From: a bacterium
GTDB taxonomy: Bacteria > SM23-31 > JAUVVT01
Assembly: GCA_030616165.1 (NCBI GenBank)
Contig: JAUWXV010000095.1
Location: 1 to 12,596, forward strand
Direction: 5' to 3'
Length of the DNA stretch: 12,596 nt
The notes below the pieces were generated by a model that was not told the origin of the DNA, searched no databases, and worked only from the letters and a program-made list of their open reading frames with translations. Of this stretch, positions 1-7,174 are shown piece after piece. The stretch's first letter is position 1. Each line of letters starts with the position of its first letter. The translations under genes were made by a program, and so were the position numbers.

Positions 1-4
1 AAAC

Positions 5-33
5 TTGACTACTATGAAATAAAATTATATATT
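5..33 (+). promoter_or_regulatory. Sigma-70-like promoter of the selenoprotein gene
   Basis: TTGACT at 5-10 is followed by a 17-base spacer and TATATT at 28-33. These are good matches to -35 and -10 boxes with ideal spacing. The predicted transcript would begin near position 40, about 40 bases before the ATG at 83. The match is seen directly; use as a promoter is inferred, and AT-rich DNA gives chance matches. Confidence 0.5.
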
Positions 34-82
34 AAAATGTAGTTAAAAATAATCTTATTTACCAGGTAAAAGGAGGTAACCC

Positions 83-700
83 ATGAAGAGAAATATTTGG
101 GTTGGCTTCTTGTGTATTATGTTTGTGTTCATGCTCTTTGACAACCTTTTTTCACAGGAAAGTACTAAACGTCCTATTAAAAAACCGCGCTGGAAGGGTC
201 CAGAGATTGGCACAGTTGTTAAGGATTTTTTACTTAAGACCGTATATGGTGAGAACTTTACTTTATCTGACTGCAAAGGGAAGATTGTTGTTTTTGTATT
301 TGGAGCATGCACCTGACCTCCGTATCTGGGGATAATAGACGAAATGGATAAAATAGCCGAAGATTTTAAAGACAAAGATATAGAGTTCTATCAAATATAC
401 ACAAGAGAGCCTCATGCAGGCCAGAAAATGGCTTCATTTGATTTCTCCGACAAAAAACAGACCGAAACTCATCAAGAACGTGTTGATTATGCGTTGGAAA
501 TGATTAAAGAATACAGTCAAGAAATCCCAGTTTTAATCGACACTTTTGGTCCAGACTGTATCCAGAATACTTTAGGTGGTCATGCACCTGATAGTTTGGT
601 TGTAATAGACGGGGAAGGGAAAGTCGTTTTATGGCAGGATTGGGCAGACCCGAAGGCTTTGAGAGTAAGACTTGAAGAAATGACTGCTACTACAGAATAA
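83..700 (+). CDS. Selenocysteine-containing iodothyronine deiodinase-like protein (TGA at 314-316 read as Sec)
   Basis: A predicted 205-residue exported thioredoxin-fold oxidoreductase of the iodothyronine deiodinase-like family. A hydrophobic N-terminus (about residues 5-24) looks like a signal peptide or anchor. The frame is open from ATG 83 to TAA 700 except for TGA at codon 78. The residues around that codon read F-G-A-C-T-U-P-P-Y, matching the animal deiodinase active site (F-G-S-C-T-U-P-P/S) including the Cys two residues before Sec. Downstream, I-Y-T-R-E-P-H-A (E109, H111) corresponds to the deiodinase I-Y-I-E-E-A-H segment, and the end (H-A-P-D-S-L-V-V-I-D) is a typical thioredoxin-fold strand with a preceding Pro. 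The start follows an excellent Shine-Dalgarno, AGGAGGTAA at 71-79. The gene stands alone with its own promoter and terminator. GC in a sampled stretch (541-600) is about 43%, above the AT-rich core, hinting at transfer. The bacterial substrate is unknown; iodothyronine deiodination should not be assumed. The alternative is a nonsense-mutated pseudogene, which the exact Sec position argues against. Confidence 0.87.
317..346 (+). promoter_or_regulatory. Candidate bacterial SECIS hairpin just after the TGA
   Basis: Bacterial SECIS elements lie inside the coding region just 3' of the UGA and present a G in a small apical loop to SelB. Here UAUC (323-326) can pair with GAUA (331-334), leaving the loop UGGG (327-330). 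The base of the stem may be extended by C321-G341 and G322-C340 across a bulge. A competing fold pairs UCUG (325-328) with UAGA (336-339). The loop lies about 11-14 bases from the UGA, slightly closer than usual. The stem is short and weak, so this is a location for the element and not a confident structure. Confidence 0.3.
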
Positions 701-786
701 GATAAAAAATAAGAAAATAGAGTTGTTATATTATCTATTGAAAGTATTTTCCCATATGAGTCGGTTCGACTCTTAGGTTTTTTAAG

Positions 787-822
787 TAGGGAAGGCATAA
801 TATTGCCTTCCCTATTTTTTTT
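787..822 (+). terminator. Rho-independent terminator of the selenoprotein gene
   Basis: A perfect 11-bp stem, TAGGGAAGGCA (787-797) with TGCCTTCCCTA (804-814), closes a TAATAT loop and runs straight into eight T residues (815-822). It lies 87 bases after the stop at 700. There is no T-run on the minus-strand side, so it acts only on + strand transcripts. A smaller hairpin, GAGTCG/CGACTC (758-772), lies just upstream. Confidence 0.9.
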
Positions 823-834
823 GAAAAGTATTGG

Positions 835-903
835 GTGCTGTCACCAGCACACAGCTTACAAAGTGAGATTTACTAAAATAAGACTTAAATGAAGTTGTAC
901 AAC
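835..903. other. Two short palindromes in the 701-976 gap
   Basis: GTGCTG (835-840) and CAGCAC (845-850) form a 6-bp hairpin around TCAC without a following T-run. GTTGTACAAC at 894-903 is a perfect 10-bp palindrome of operator type. Neither can be tied to a regulator. Apart from the terminator at 787-822, the rest of 701-976 shows no gene. Confidence 0.35.
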
Positions 904-976
904 TATATATTTGAAAGATAATAAATTATCGTAATCCTGAAGAATATATTTTGATAAATTTTTTGTTTGTTTATTT

Positions 977-1153
977 TTATAATGGTATGTTTTCGATATT
1001 TTTATTTTGGTTTATTATTTTAGATTTGGGATTTTTGCTTAATGTAATAGTAGAACCACAGTTGAGGCACTGGTAAAGTTTTAGAAATTTTCCTTCTGTT
1101 AATGTTTTTTGAATACCGATATATGTTACAAACAGATGAGGGCAAATTGCCAT
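977..1153 (-). CDS. Small Cys/His protein, possible zinc-binding (hypothetical)
   Basis: A 58-residue protein I do not recognise by name. Its N-terminus has C-P-H (C4, H6), and a later Y-Q-C-L-N-C-G (C29, C32) resembles a zinc-ribbon knuckle, so one metal site made of CxH and CxxC is plausible. The tail from about residue 39 is rich in Lys, Asn and Ile. The start is chosen at 1153 because AAGGAG lies 7 bases upstream of this ATG. The frame stays open upstream to 1285, but that extension would be an unsupported hydrophobic stretch. It is convergent with the selenoprotein gene and lies downstream of tRNA-Phe on the same strand, so it could be reached by readthrough from the tRNA promoter. There is no signal peptide, so it is probably cytoplasmic. 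The ribosome binding site and Cys pattern make it likely a real gene. Confidence 0.6.
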   Translation of the reverse strand: MAICPHLFVTYIGIQKTLTEGKFLKLYQCLNCGSTITLSKNPKSKIINQNKNIENIPL

Positions 1154-1259
1154 TATATTCTCCTTATCTTTATTATATATATCGGCAAATTTAGGAAGTT
1201 CATTAATTAATTTAGGAAACGTGAAAGAGATTTTAGGTATGAAGAGATAAAATTTATAA

Positions 1260-1321
1260 AGCAGGTTTAGGATTAAAAGAATCAAACATAGAATTTTTAT
1301 TCTCTAACCCATGGACCTGCT
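1260..1321 (-). repeat. Long imperfect hairpin immediately 3' of tRNA-Phe
   Basis: Read on the minus strand, AGCAGGT (1321-1315) pairs with ACCTGCT (1266-1260). Inside it, GGGTTA-GAGAAT pairs with ATTCTT-T-TAATCC, with two G-T wobbles and one bulged T, around an A-rich loop. This gives about 19 base pairs in a 62-base span starting four bases after the encoded CCA. It may be the tRNA transcript terminator or processing structure, although what follows (TTTATAAATTT) is only a broken T-run. A small structured RNA is also possible. Confidence 0.5.
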
Positions 1322-1324
1322 TTT

Positions 1325-1400
<76 letters not shown>

Positions 1401-1430
1401 TTTTTTTAGGATTTGAGAAAATTTTTTGTC

Positions 1431-1459
1431 ATAATAAGTATAAATATTTAAAAAATCAA
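1431..1459 (-). promoter_or_regulatory. Probable promoter of tRNA-Phe
   Basis: On the minus strand, TTGATT (1459-1454) is followed by a 17-base spacer and TATTAT (1436-1431), a 4/6 and a 5/6 match to the sigma-70 boxes. Transcription would begin about 24 bases before the mature tRNA 5' end at 1400, leaving a short leader for RNase P to remove. Confidence 0.45.
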
Positions 1460-1595
1460 TAAAAATTTTTATATGAATCATAAGTTTTATAAAAATTTTA
1501 TATTAATTGTAGCTTTCACGAAAATTTGTTTAATGATAGTTTTTACATAAAGTTCCCAGAGATTATAATATTATTCCTATGAAAAAAACATAATT

Positions 1596-2456
1596 TTAAC
1601 TTACGACTTTAAAAAATGTCTCAATATTTTCTCTTTTATTTAGAAGTTGCTGAACGATTTTGTTGATAGATTCCTGGAACAGGTCAGTTTTTTTAAGAAC
1701 AATATCAGAAATATTTGGGATATTATCATCACCACCACTTCCGATTTTGGCGGTTCTTGCAACTATATCAGCAAGATGGCTTATTATCGCGTGTTTTGTA
1801 TATTCCGTAGGTGCCTCATTAATATTGTGATGAAATTTGATGCTTGCGAGAATGGATTCCGGAAAAGACCACTGTTCTCCGAGCCATCCTCCGATTAAAG
1901 CATGGTCAAAGTTCAAGATTTGAATTTCAGCATCTCTAATTAGACAATTTTCAACTCTTATTTTAGCAATAACTTTTTCGTATTCGGGAGAGAAGTAATA
2001 ATCAAGAACAACTTTCCCGATATCGTGAATAAGACCGATAAGAAATGCCTGGTCTTTTTTTGTGTAACCAATTTTATCTGCGATTAATACTGCTGCTTCT
2101 GCAGAGGCGATCGAGTGAACCAAGAATAACTCTCTGTCAAATTTTGTAAAATTATTTATCTTTGGAAAAGATTTAAAGACGGTGACGCTGAGAGCAATAC
2201 TTTTTATCATATCGAAGCCCAGCACAACTATGGCTTTTGAGATATCGGTTATTTCTCTTGTATATCCGTATGAAGCAGAGTTGGCGACTTTTAGAATTTT
2301 TACAGAAGTTGATGGGTCATTTTTGATTGTGTTCATAACGTCTGAAGCGGAAGAATCGGGCATTTCGATAGTCTCGATTATTTTATAAAGTACCTGCGGA
2401 AGTGTGGGGAGTGATTTGATTCTATTAGCAACTTTTTTAAATTCTGTTATATTCAT
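1596..2456 (-). CDS. HDOD domain signalling protein
   Basis: A 286-residue cytoplasmic protein made almost entirely of one HDOD domain (about residues 12-210) plus a helical C-terminal tail. The N-terminal signature is L-P-T-L-P-Q-V near residue 16, followed by a segment (about 36-62) with D-P-S and K-I-L-K-V-A-N-S that is typical of the family. HDOD proteins are relatives of HD-GYP phosphodiesterases, used in bacterial stress, motility and cell-cycle signalling, usually by binding partners. Many have lost the metal site. Here H114, the H-D-I-G-K motif (H144, D145), H185, H209/H210 and D230 are all present, so metal binding or even hydrolase activity is possible. There is no GYP motif. No strong Shine-Dalgarno precedes the ATG at 2456. 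It stands alone, divergent from the TPR-parvulin gene. No output domain is attached, so its partner is unknown. Confidence 0.9.
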   Translation of the reverse strand: MNITEFKKVANRIKSLPTLPQVLYKIIETIEMPDSSASDVMNTIKNDPSTSVKILKVANSASYGYTREITDISKAIVVLGFDMIKSIALSVTVFKSFPKINNFTKFDRELFLVHSIASAEAAVLIADKIGYTKKDQAFLIGLIHDIGKVVLDYYFSPEYEKVIAKIRVENCLIRDAEIQILNFDHALIGGWLGEQWSFPESILASIKFHHNINEAPTEYTKHAIISHLADIVARTAKIGSGGDDNIPNISDIVLKKTDLFQESINKIVQQLLNKRENIETFFKVVS

Positions 2457-2614
2457 ATATAACCAAAATTTTTGTTATAATATGCACAATGAAATTCAAA
2501 CAAACTTTTGTTTTTGTAATTCTACTTATTAATTTATTTGTAAAAATACTCATATTAATTAAATAGTCAAGATAATTTTTATTTAATAAAATATACTGCG
2601 ATATCAGAAATGGT

Positions 2615-2643
2615 TTGACAAATTTAGTAAAATGTATTAATTT
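2615..2643 (+). promoter_or_regulatory. Possible promoter of the TPR-parvulin gene
   Basis: A perfect TTGACA lies at 2615-2620. With a 17-base spacer the -10 would be TAATTT at 2638-2643, only a weak match. The predicted leader to ATG 2713 is about 60 bases and contains GAGGG near 2697-2701 as a ribosome binding site. Nothing else distinct is seen in the 2457-2712 gap. Confidence 0.35.
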
Positions 2644-2712
2644 TAAAAAGAGTACAGTTTTTAAACAACTTTAATAATTAATGCTGGTTTAAAAATAGAG
2701 GGATGCATAGAT

Positions 2713-5043
2713 ATGAAAATAAAAGAGAATAAATTATTAGTTGTGATATTTATAGGATTTTTTATTGTTCCGGTAATAAGGACTAATGCTCAGGTCCCTA
2801 TTGATAGTCTAATAGTGCAGTTGGAGAGGCTCGTAGAGAAGGAGCCAAAAAATTATGAAGCATATTTTGATCTTGGAGCGGCGTATCTGAATAAAAATAT
2901 GATTGACCAGTCGATAGACTCTTATAAGAAGGCAATATCAATCAAACCCGATTTTGCAGAGGCATATAATAATCTTGGGATTTTATATTATTCTCAAGGG
3001 AAACTGGACGAGGCGATAAAAGAACTTGAGAGTGCAATAAAGTATAATTCAAATTTAGCGGAGGCATTTAATTATTTGGGAATCACTTATTTAAGTAAAG
3101 GCGATATTGATAAAGCAATTTCCAATCATAAATCTGCTATTAAAATTAATCCTGAGGCTTATTCATATTATGGGAATTTAGGGTATGATTATTATAGGAA
3201 AGGTGATTTTAAAGATGCTGTAAATTATTTGCAAAAATCTGTATATTTAAAACCTGATTTTATTACTGGATATAATAATATGGGACGTTGTTATTTTAAA
3301 AGTGGGGAATTTGAAGATGCGGCTCGCCAATTTAAAAAGGCAACTTATGTTAATCCCAATATTATTAATCCAAGATATAATCTTATTGCTGTGTATTTAG
3401 AGTTGAAGAAATATTCTGAAGCACTTGATGAACTTGACAAGTTGACGAATTTAAATTTGTTGGTTGCCCAGATTAGTTTTATACAGGATTTTTCCGGATT
3501 TGACAATGAACTGCTGGATATACCAGTCTCGCAAATAAAGAATGCTATAAAAAAGGATAAAGAATTTCTGGAGAAATTTTTGGATGCGTTTAAATTAGTC
3601 GGAAATGTTTATTTGAGCGAGGGAATTTTAGATGAGTCAGAGAAGATATTCAACAAAAGGATAGAAGTTGATTCAAAGTTTGCAGATGGTTATAACAGTC
3701 TTGGTTTTATATATTCACAGCAAGGAAAAAGTAAGGAAGCTATTGATTATTTTAGTAAGGCTATAAAAATGAAGTCGGATTTTGCTGATGCCTATTATAA
3801 TCTTGGAGTTGTACTTATGATGGATGAAAATTTCGATGAAGCAGAAGAAAATTTCAAAAAGGTGATTGAATTAGAAAGTGAATATTACTCTGCTTATTCT
3901 GATTTGGGAATGATATATCTGAGTAAGGGGGATGTCAAATCTTCAGTTTCATATTTTGAAAAGGCACTTGATATAAAACCGGATTATATATATGCAATAA
4001 ATGGTCTTGCAGATAGTTATTTGTACGATAGAAAGTATTCACAGGCAATAATTGAACTCAAGAAGATTTTAACTATAAATCCTGATTTAATAGAGTCGAT
4101 ATATAAAATGGCTGGTGTGTATTTAACGGCGGGCAGTCTTGATTCTGCCGCTGCACATTATCAACATATAATCAATGTTCAGCCCAATTTTATTGATGCA
4201 TATTTGGGTTTAGGTGATATTTACTTAAATATAGGAAATGAGGAAGATGCAATAAATATATATAATTATACATTAAATATAAGTTCTGATTATCCTTTAT
4301 CATATTACAAACTTGGAAAGGCTTATGCTCAGAAAGGTGATATTGATAATGCTGTATTGAATTTAAAGTTAGCAGAAAAATATGACCCAAATTTTGTTGA
4401 AGCAGTTTTTGAACTTGGAATGGTATATGGTATTAAAGGTAGCTTTGGCGATGCTATTAATGAATTTAATAAGGCAGTAAAGATAAATCCGAAATTCGCA
4501 GACCCATATGTTGGTATCGGTGGGATATATTATGATCAAAATAACTTAGAAGAAGCAGAAATATTTTTAAAGAAGGCTATAAACTTAAATCCTAATTCCG
4601 AAAGGGCACATTATACCTTAGGAAGAGTTTATTATGATAAAGGGGATATTGATTCTGCTTTAAAAGAATTTATAATAGAAAGAGAGATTAATCCTACCTT
4701 TGTACCCGCAGAGAATTGGGTTAATTTAGTTCAAAGAGAGAAGGAAGATATTGAAAATGCTTTAAAGTCGGGGAAATTGAGAGTAAGACATATACTTGTT
4801 AAAACTAAAAGAGAGGCAGATGGTATTGAAAGAGAGTTGAAGAATGGAGCAGATTTTGCAGAACTTGCCCGAAAAAGGTCGATTGAAAGAAGTTCTGGAG
4901 TCAAAGGGGGAGACACTGGATTTTTTAGTGTCGGGGATATGATACCAGAGTTTGAAGAAGCCGTTTTGAAATTAAAAGTTGGTCAGATAAGTAGTATCGT
5001 TAAAACAAGACTCGGATATCATATAATACAGAGGATGAATTAG
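2713..5043 (+). CDS. Exported TPR-repeat protein with C-terminal parvulin (PpiC-type) peptidyl-prolyl isomerase domain
   Basis: A 776-residue protein. Residues 1-26 form a Sec signal peptide (K-rich start, hydrophobic core, cut before Q27). Residues of about 36-665 hold roughly 17 tetratricopeptide repeats of 34 residues, most ending in a Pro-Asn/Asp junction. The array is broken once, at about 249-290, by a non-repeat linker that splits it into blocks of six and eleven. The last 88 residues (689-776) form a parvulin domain: it opens R-V-R-H-I-L-V-K, has G-A-D-F-A-E-L-A, then K-G-G-D-T-G-F-F and closes with L-G-Y-H-I-I. Parvulins catalyse cis-trans isomerisation at prolyl bonds, and exported ones (SurA, PrsA, PpiD) act as folding helpers in the periplasm. 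The TPR scaffold presumably binds client or partner proteins. No SurA-type chaperone domain and no lipoprotein Cys is visible, so the protein is probably periplasmic. The next gene encodes a large secreted protein, a conceivable client, but no operon link is proven. Confidence 0.93.
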   Translation: MKIKENKLLVVIFIGFFIVPVIRTNAQVPIDSLIVQLERLVEKEPKNYEAYFDLGAAYLNKNMIDQSIDSYKKAISIKPDFAEAYNNLGILYYSQGKLDEAIKELESAIKYNSNLAEAFNYLGITYLSKGDIDKAISNHKSAIKINPEAYSYYGNLGYDYYRKGDFKDAVNYLQKSVYLKPDFITGYNNMGRCYFKSGEFEDAARQFKKATYVNPNIINPRYNLIAVYLELKKYSEALDELDKLTNLNLLVAQISFIQDFSGFDNELLDIPVSQIKNAIKKDKEFLEKFLDAFKLVGNVYLSEGILDESEKIFNKRIEVDSKFADGYNSLGFIYSQQGKSKEAIDYFSKAIKMKSDFADAYYNLGVVLMMDENFDEAEENFKKVIELESEYYSAYSDLGMIYLSKGDVKSSVSYFEKALDIKPDYIYAINGLADSYLYDRKYSQAIIELKKILTINPDLIESIYKMAGVYLTAGSLDSAAAHYQHIINVQPNFIDAYLGLGDIYLNIGNEEDAINIYNYTLNISSDYPLSYYKLGKAYAQKGDIDNAVLNLKLAEKYDPNFVEAVFELGMVYGIKGSFGDAINEFNKAVKINPKFADPYVGIGGIYYDQNNLEEAEIFLKKAINLNPNSERAHYTLGRVYYDKGDIDSALKEFIIEREINPTFVPAENWVNLVQREKEDIENALKSGKLRVRHILVKTKREADGIERELKNGADFAELARKRSIERSSGVKGGDTGFFSVGDMIPEFEEAVLKLKVGQISSIVKTRLGYHIIQRMN

Positions 5044-5110
5044 ATTATTTTTAAAGATAAAAATTTTTTATTTTTAAACTCTGATGTCTCCAAATCGGGA
5101 ATAACTCTCT

Positions 5111-5140
5111 TTGAAAAAATTTATACTTTTAAAATATATT
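5111..5140 (+). promoter_or_regulatory. Possible promoter upstream of the cohesin/dockerin gene
   Basis: TTGAAA (5111-5116), an 18-base spacer and TATATT (5135-5140). A start site near 5147 would place the CRP-like palindrome at 5159-5174 just downstream of it. A second weak candidate is TTGACT (5287-5292) with TAATGT (5310-5315). The region is very AT-rich, so either may be chance. Confidence 0.3.
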
Positions 5141-5158
5141 TTTTGAAAAATTTAAAAA

Positions 5159-5174
5159 TGTGACAAAAATCACA
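5159..5174. promoter_or_regulatory. CRP/FNR-family-like operator palindrome
   Basis: TGTGA-CAAAAA-TCACA exactly fits the CRP-type consensus TGTGA-N6-TCACA, and the symmetry continues outward through A/T flanks. It lies in the gap between the TPR-parvulin stop and the start of the cohesin/dockerin gene, about 185 bases before the GTG start. The motif match is seen; the identity of the binding regulator is inferred. Confidence 0.5.
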
Positions 5175-5359
5175 ATTTTATTTTAATAATATGTGTAAAT
5201 TTTAAATGAAATTTTGAGTATAAAAAAGTATAAAATTTTGATATTTTTCTTATTTCTTTAATTATTAATTATTTATAAATTTCATATTGACTTTGTTTTA
5301 TACTGAATTTAATGTTTAAATCTTTGAATATAATAATTTTTATATTAAAAGGAATGGAT

Positions 5360-7174
5360 GTGAAGATAAATATAATAAAGTTTATTGTACTATTTTTATG
5401 CGTTCTTTTTTTTAATATTGATATAATATATTCCCAAATACAAGTTGATACTATAATAGTTAAGCCTGACTCTATTAATCTTACTGCTCCGGTTTCTGAT
5501 TCATTCAGAATATATATAAGTAATACAATTATCCATCCGGGTAGTGTCATACCTCAGGGTAATGTTGTTGCAGGAGATACGATATCATTTATAATACTGT
5601 TTTATGATATTTCATTTTTTAATATTGATTTTGCCGCTGAAAACCTTGATAGTGTGGTTACAAATAATAAGAGGAACGGATTGTTTCTTACACCAAGCAT
5701 TGATTCGGTTTACATCCAGCCTAATGGTATAGGTGGAAATGTTGCGGTTGGGATTTTTCCTTATCGGACAGATCCTACACCGGGTCTTACTGATACAGTT
5801 TGGTTTGTTTTTAAGGACACAAGCGGAAATGGCTACAGCAGTGAGCCAACGATTTTTACCACTGTCGAGAAGCCTATTTATATAACAATTCCGGAGATTC
5901 TTGCTCTTCAGGGAGAGACCTTTGATATTCCGATAAAAATGGAGGGGGGGTATTCAGTTGACGACAGTATATTGAGTTTTGAATTCGGTGTTAAGTATGA
6001 TATGACAATTTTAAAATTTAACAATGCCTCTCTTACCCCACTTACTTCAGATTTTTCTATCGAAGAGAATTTGATTGGGGATACAATATACATTTCCTGT
6101 GCCTATCATTATCCTGTAAGTTCAATTGGGGACCTCGTGTATTTGAATTTTACAGTAAATAATGGAACAGTTTATGGGGATAGTTCAGTTCTTCATATAA
6201 CAAAATCATTATTAAATGAGGGAAAACCATATTCAATTGATAAAGATGGAAAGGTAGATGTAAAGCCACTTTTTGGAGATGCTGACAGGAATAGAGCAGT
6301 TGAAGCACTTGATGCGACAAAAATATTAGAATACCTCGTAAACCTTGCAGTGATAGATTCAGTTGACAGCATTCATTGCGATGTAAGTGGAAATAATGCT
6401 GTGACTTCTTTTGATGCAGGACTCGTGCTGCAGTGGATTGTGACTCCTGTTGATATAAGGAGGTTTCCAGTAGAAGATTCGCTTGGTTTAAAACCAAGTT
6501 TAATGAATCGTAATGCTGAAATTTTAGTTTATTCAGAGCAAGATTTAAAAGAAGAGAGTTTTAATGGTTCAGATAACTATAAAATTATTTCGGTGGATTT
6601 GAAGAATATAGATGAGGTTTTTTCCTTAGATATGGTTTTTGATTATGATTCTGAATTTTTTGAATTCGCTGATTATAGAATACCAGATTTAACAGACAGA
6701 TTTAGTACAATTGTTAATGATTTACATGGAAAAATTTTGGTTGCGATGGTTGGAAGCAGACCTATAAAAAGCGATGGAAAGGTTATAGAATTTGTCCTCA
6801 GGAAAAATAATGGAGGGAATGGGGAGTATTATTTCACCGGTTTTATGATAAATGAGCGGGAGATGAACAACAGAATAGAATATATATCGACCCCATCCAG
6901 TTATATACTTTATCAGAACTATCCAAATCCATTTAATTTAGAAACAGAGGTAAAATTCATTATTCCTGAACCTTGTGATGTGCTGCTCAAAATATATAAT
7001 CTCCTTGGAGAGGAGGTAAGAACCCTTATAAATGAGAGAAGAGAAAAGGGTTATTATACAGTAAAATGGGATGGTAAAGATTCAAGGGGGCTGACCACTG
7101 CATCAGGTGTCTATTTTTATCGTTTGAAAGCAGGTTCGTTTGTAAGTACGAAGAAAATGATTTTAATTAAGTAA
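5360..7174 (+). CDS. Secreted cohesin-dockerin-cohesin-like protein with type IX secretion C-terminal sorting domain
   Basis: A 604-residue extracellular or surface protein. I start it at GTG 5360 because AAAAGG (5347-5352) lies 7 bases upstream and the product then opens with a classic signal peptide (M-K-I-N-I-I-K, hydrophobic core, cut near Y-S-Q). ATGs at 5312 and 5354 in the same frame are poorer. Domains, numbered from this start: a beta-rich region at about 27-165; a cohesin-like domain at about 171-300; a dockerin-like pair at about 305-361 (G-D-A-D-R-N-R-A-V, then C-D-V-S-G-N-N-A-V), each with calcium-loop Asp/Asn spacing and a following helix; a second cohesin-like beta domain at about 375-500; and a sorting domain at 514-604 beginning Y-Q-N-Y-P-N-P-F-N and ending in a basic K-K-M-I-L-I-K. 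The sorting domain directs export by the type IX system and surface attachment or release. Having cohesin and dockerin modules on one chain suggests self-assembly or scaffolding. No catalytic domain is visible. Confidence 0.88.
   Translation: MKINIIKFIVLFLCVLFFNIDIIYSQIQVDTIIVKPDSINLTAPVSDSFRIYISNTIIHPGSVIPQGNVVAGDTISFIILFYDISFFNIDFAAENLDSVVTNNKRNGLFLTPSIDSVYIQPNGIGGNVAVGIFPYRTDPTPGLTDTVWFVFKDTSGNGYSSEPTIFTTVEKPIYITIPEILALQGETFDIPIKMEGGYSVDDSILSFEFGVKYDMTILKFNNASLTPLTSDFSIEENLIGDTIYISCAYHYPVSSIGDLVYLNFTVNNGTVYGDSSVLHITKSLLNEGKPYSIDKDGKVDVKPLFGDADRNRAVEALDATKILEYLVNLAVIDSVDSIHCDVSGNNAVTSFDAGLVLQWIVTPVDIRRFPVEDSLGLKPSLMNRNAEILVYSEQDLKEESFNGSDNYKIISVDLKNIDEVFSLDMVFDYDSEFFEFADYRIPDLTDRFSTIVNDLHGKILVAMVGSRPIKSDGKVIEFVLRKNNGGNGEYYFTGFMINEREMNNRIEYISTPSSYILYQNYPNPFNLETEVKFIIPEPCDVLLKIYNLLGEEVRTLINERREKGYYTVKWDGKDSRGLTTASGVYFYRLKAGSFVSTKKMILIK

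Noticed and set aside
314-316. TGA as Trp or Gly codon, or as a simple nonsense mutation
   Set aside because: No other gene here has in-frame TGA, Trp is encoded by TGG, and the TGA falls exactly on the family's Sec position with intact sequence on both sides.
344-700. A separate 118-residue protein starting at ATG 344
   Set aside because: It lacks a ribosome binding site, starts in the middle of a thioredoxin fold and is in the same frame as 83-316. The joined frame restores the deiodinase active site.
758-772. GAGTCGGTTCGACTC, resembling a tRNA T arm and possible integration-site remnant
   Set aside because: The 3' side does not complete a T stem, and no acceptor sequence or integrase is nearby. 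It is better read as a small hairpin.
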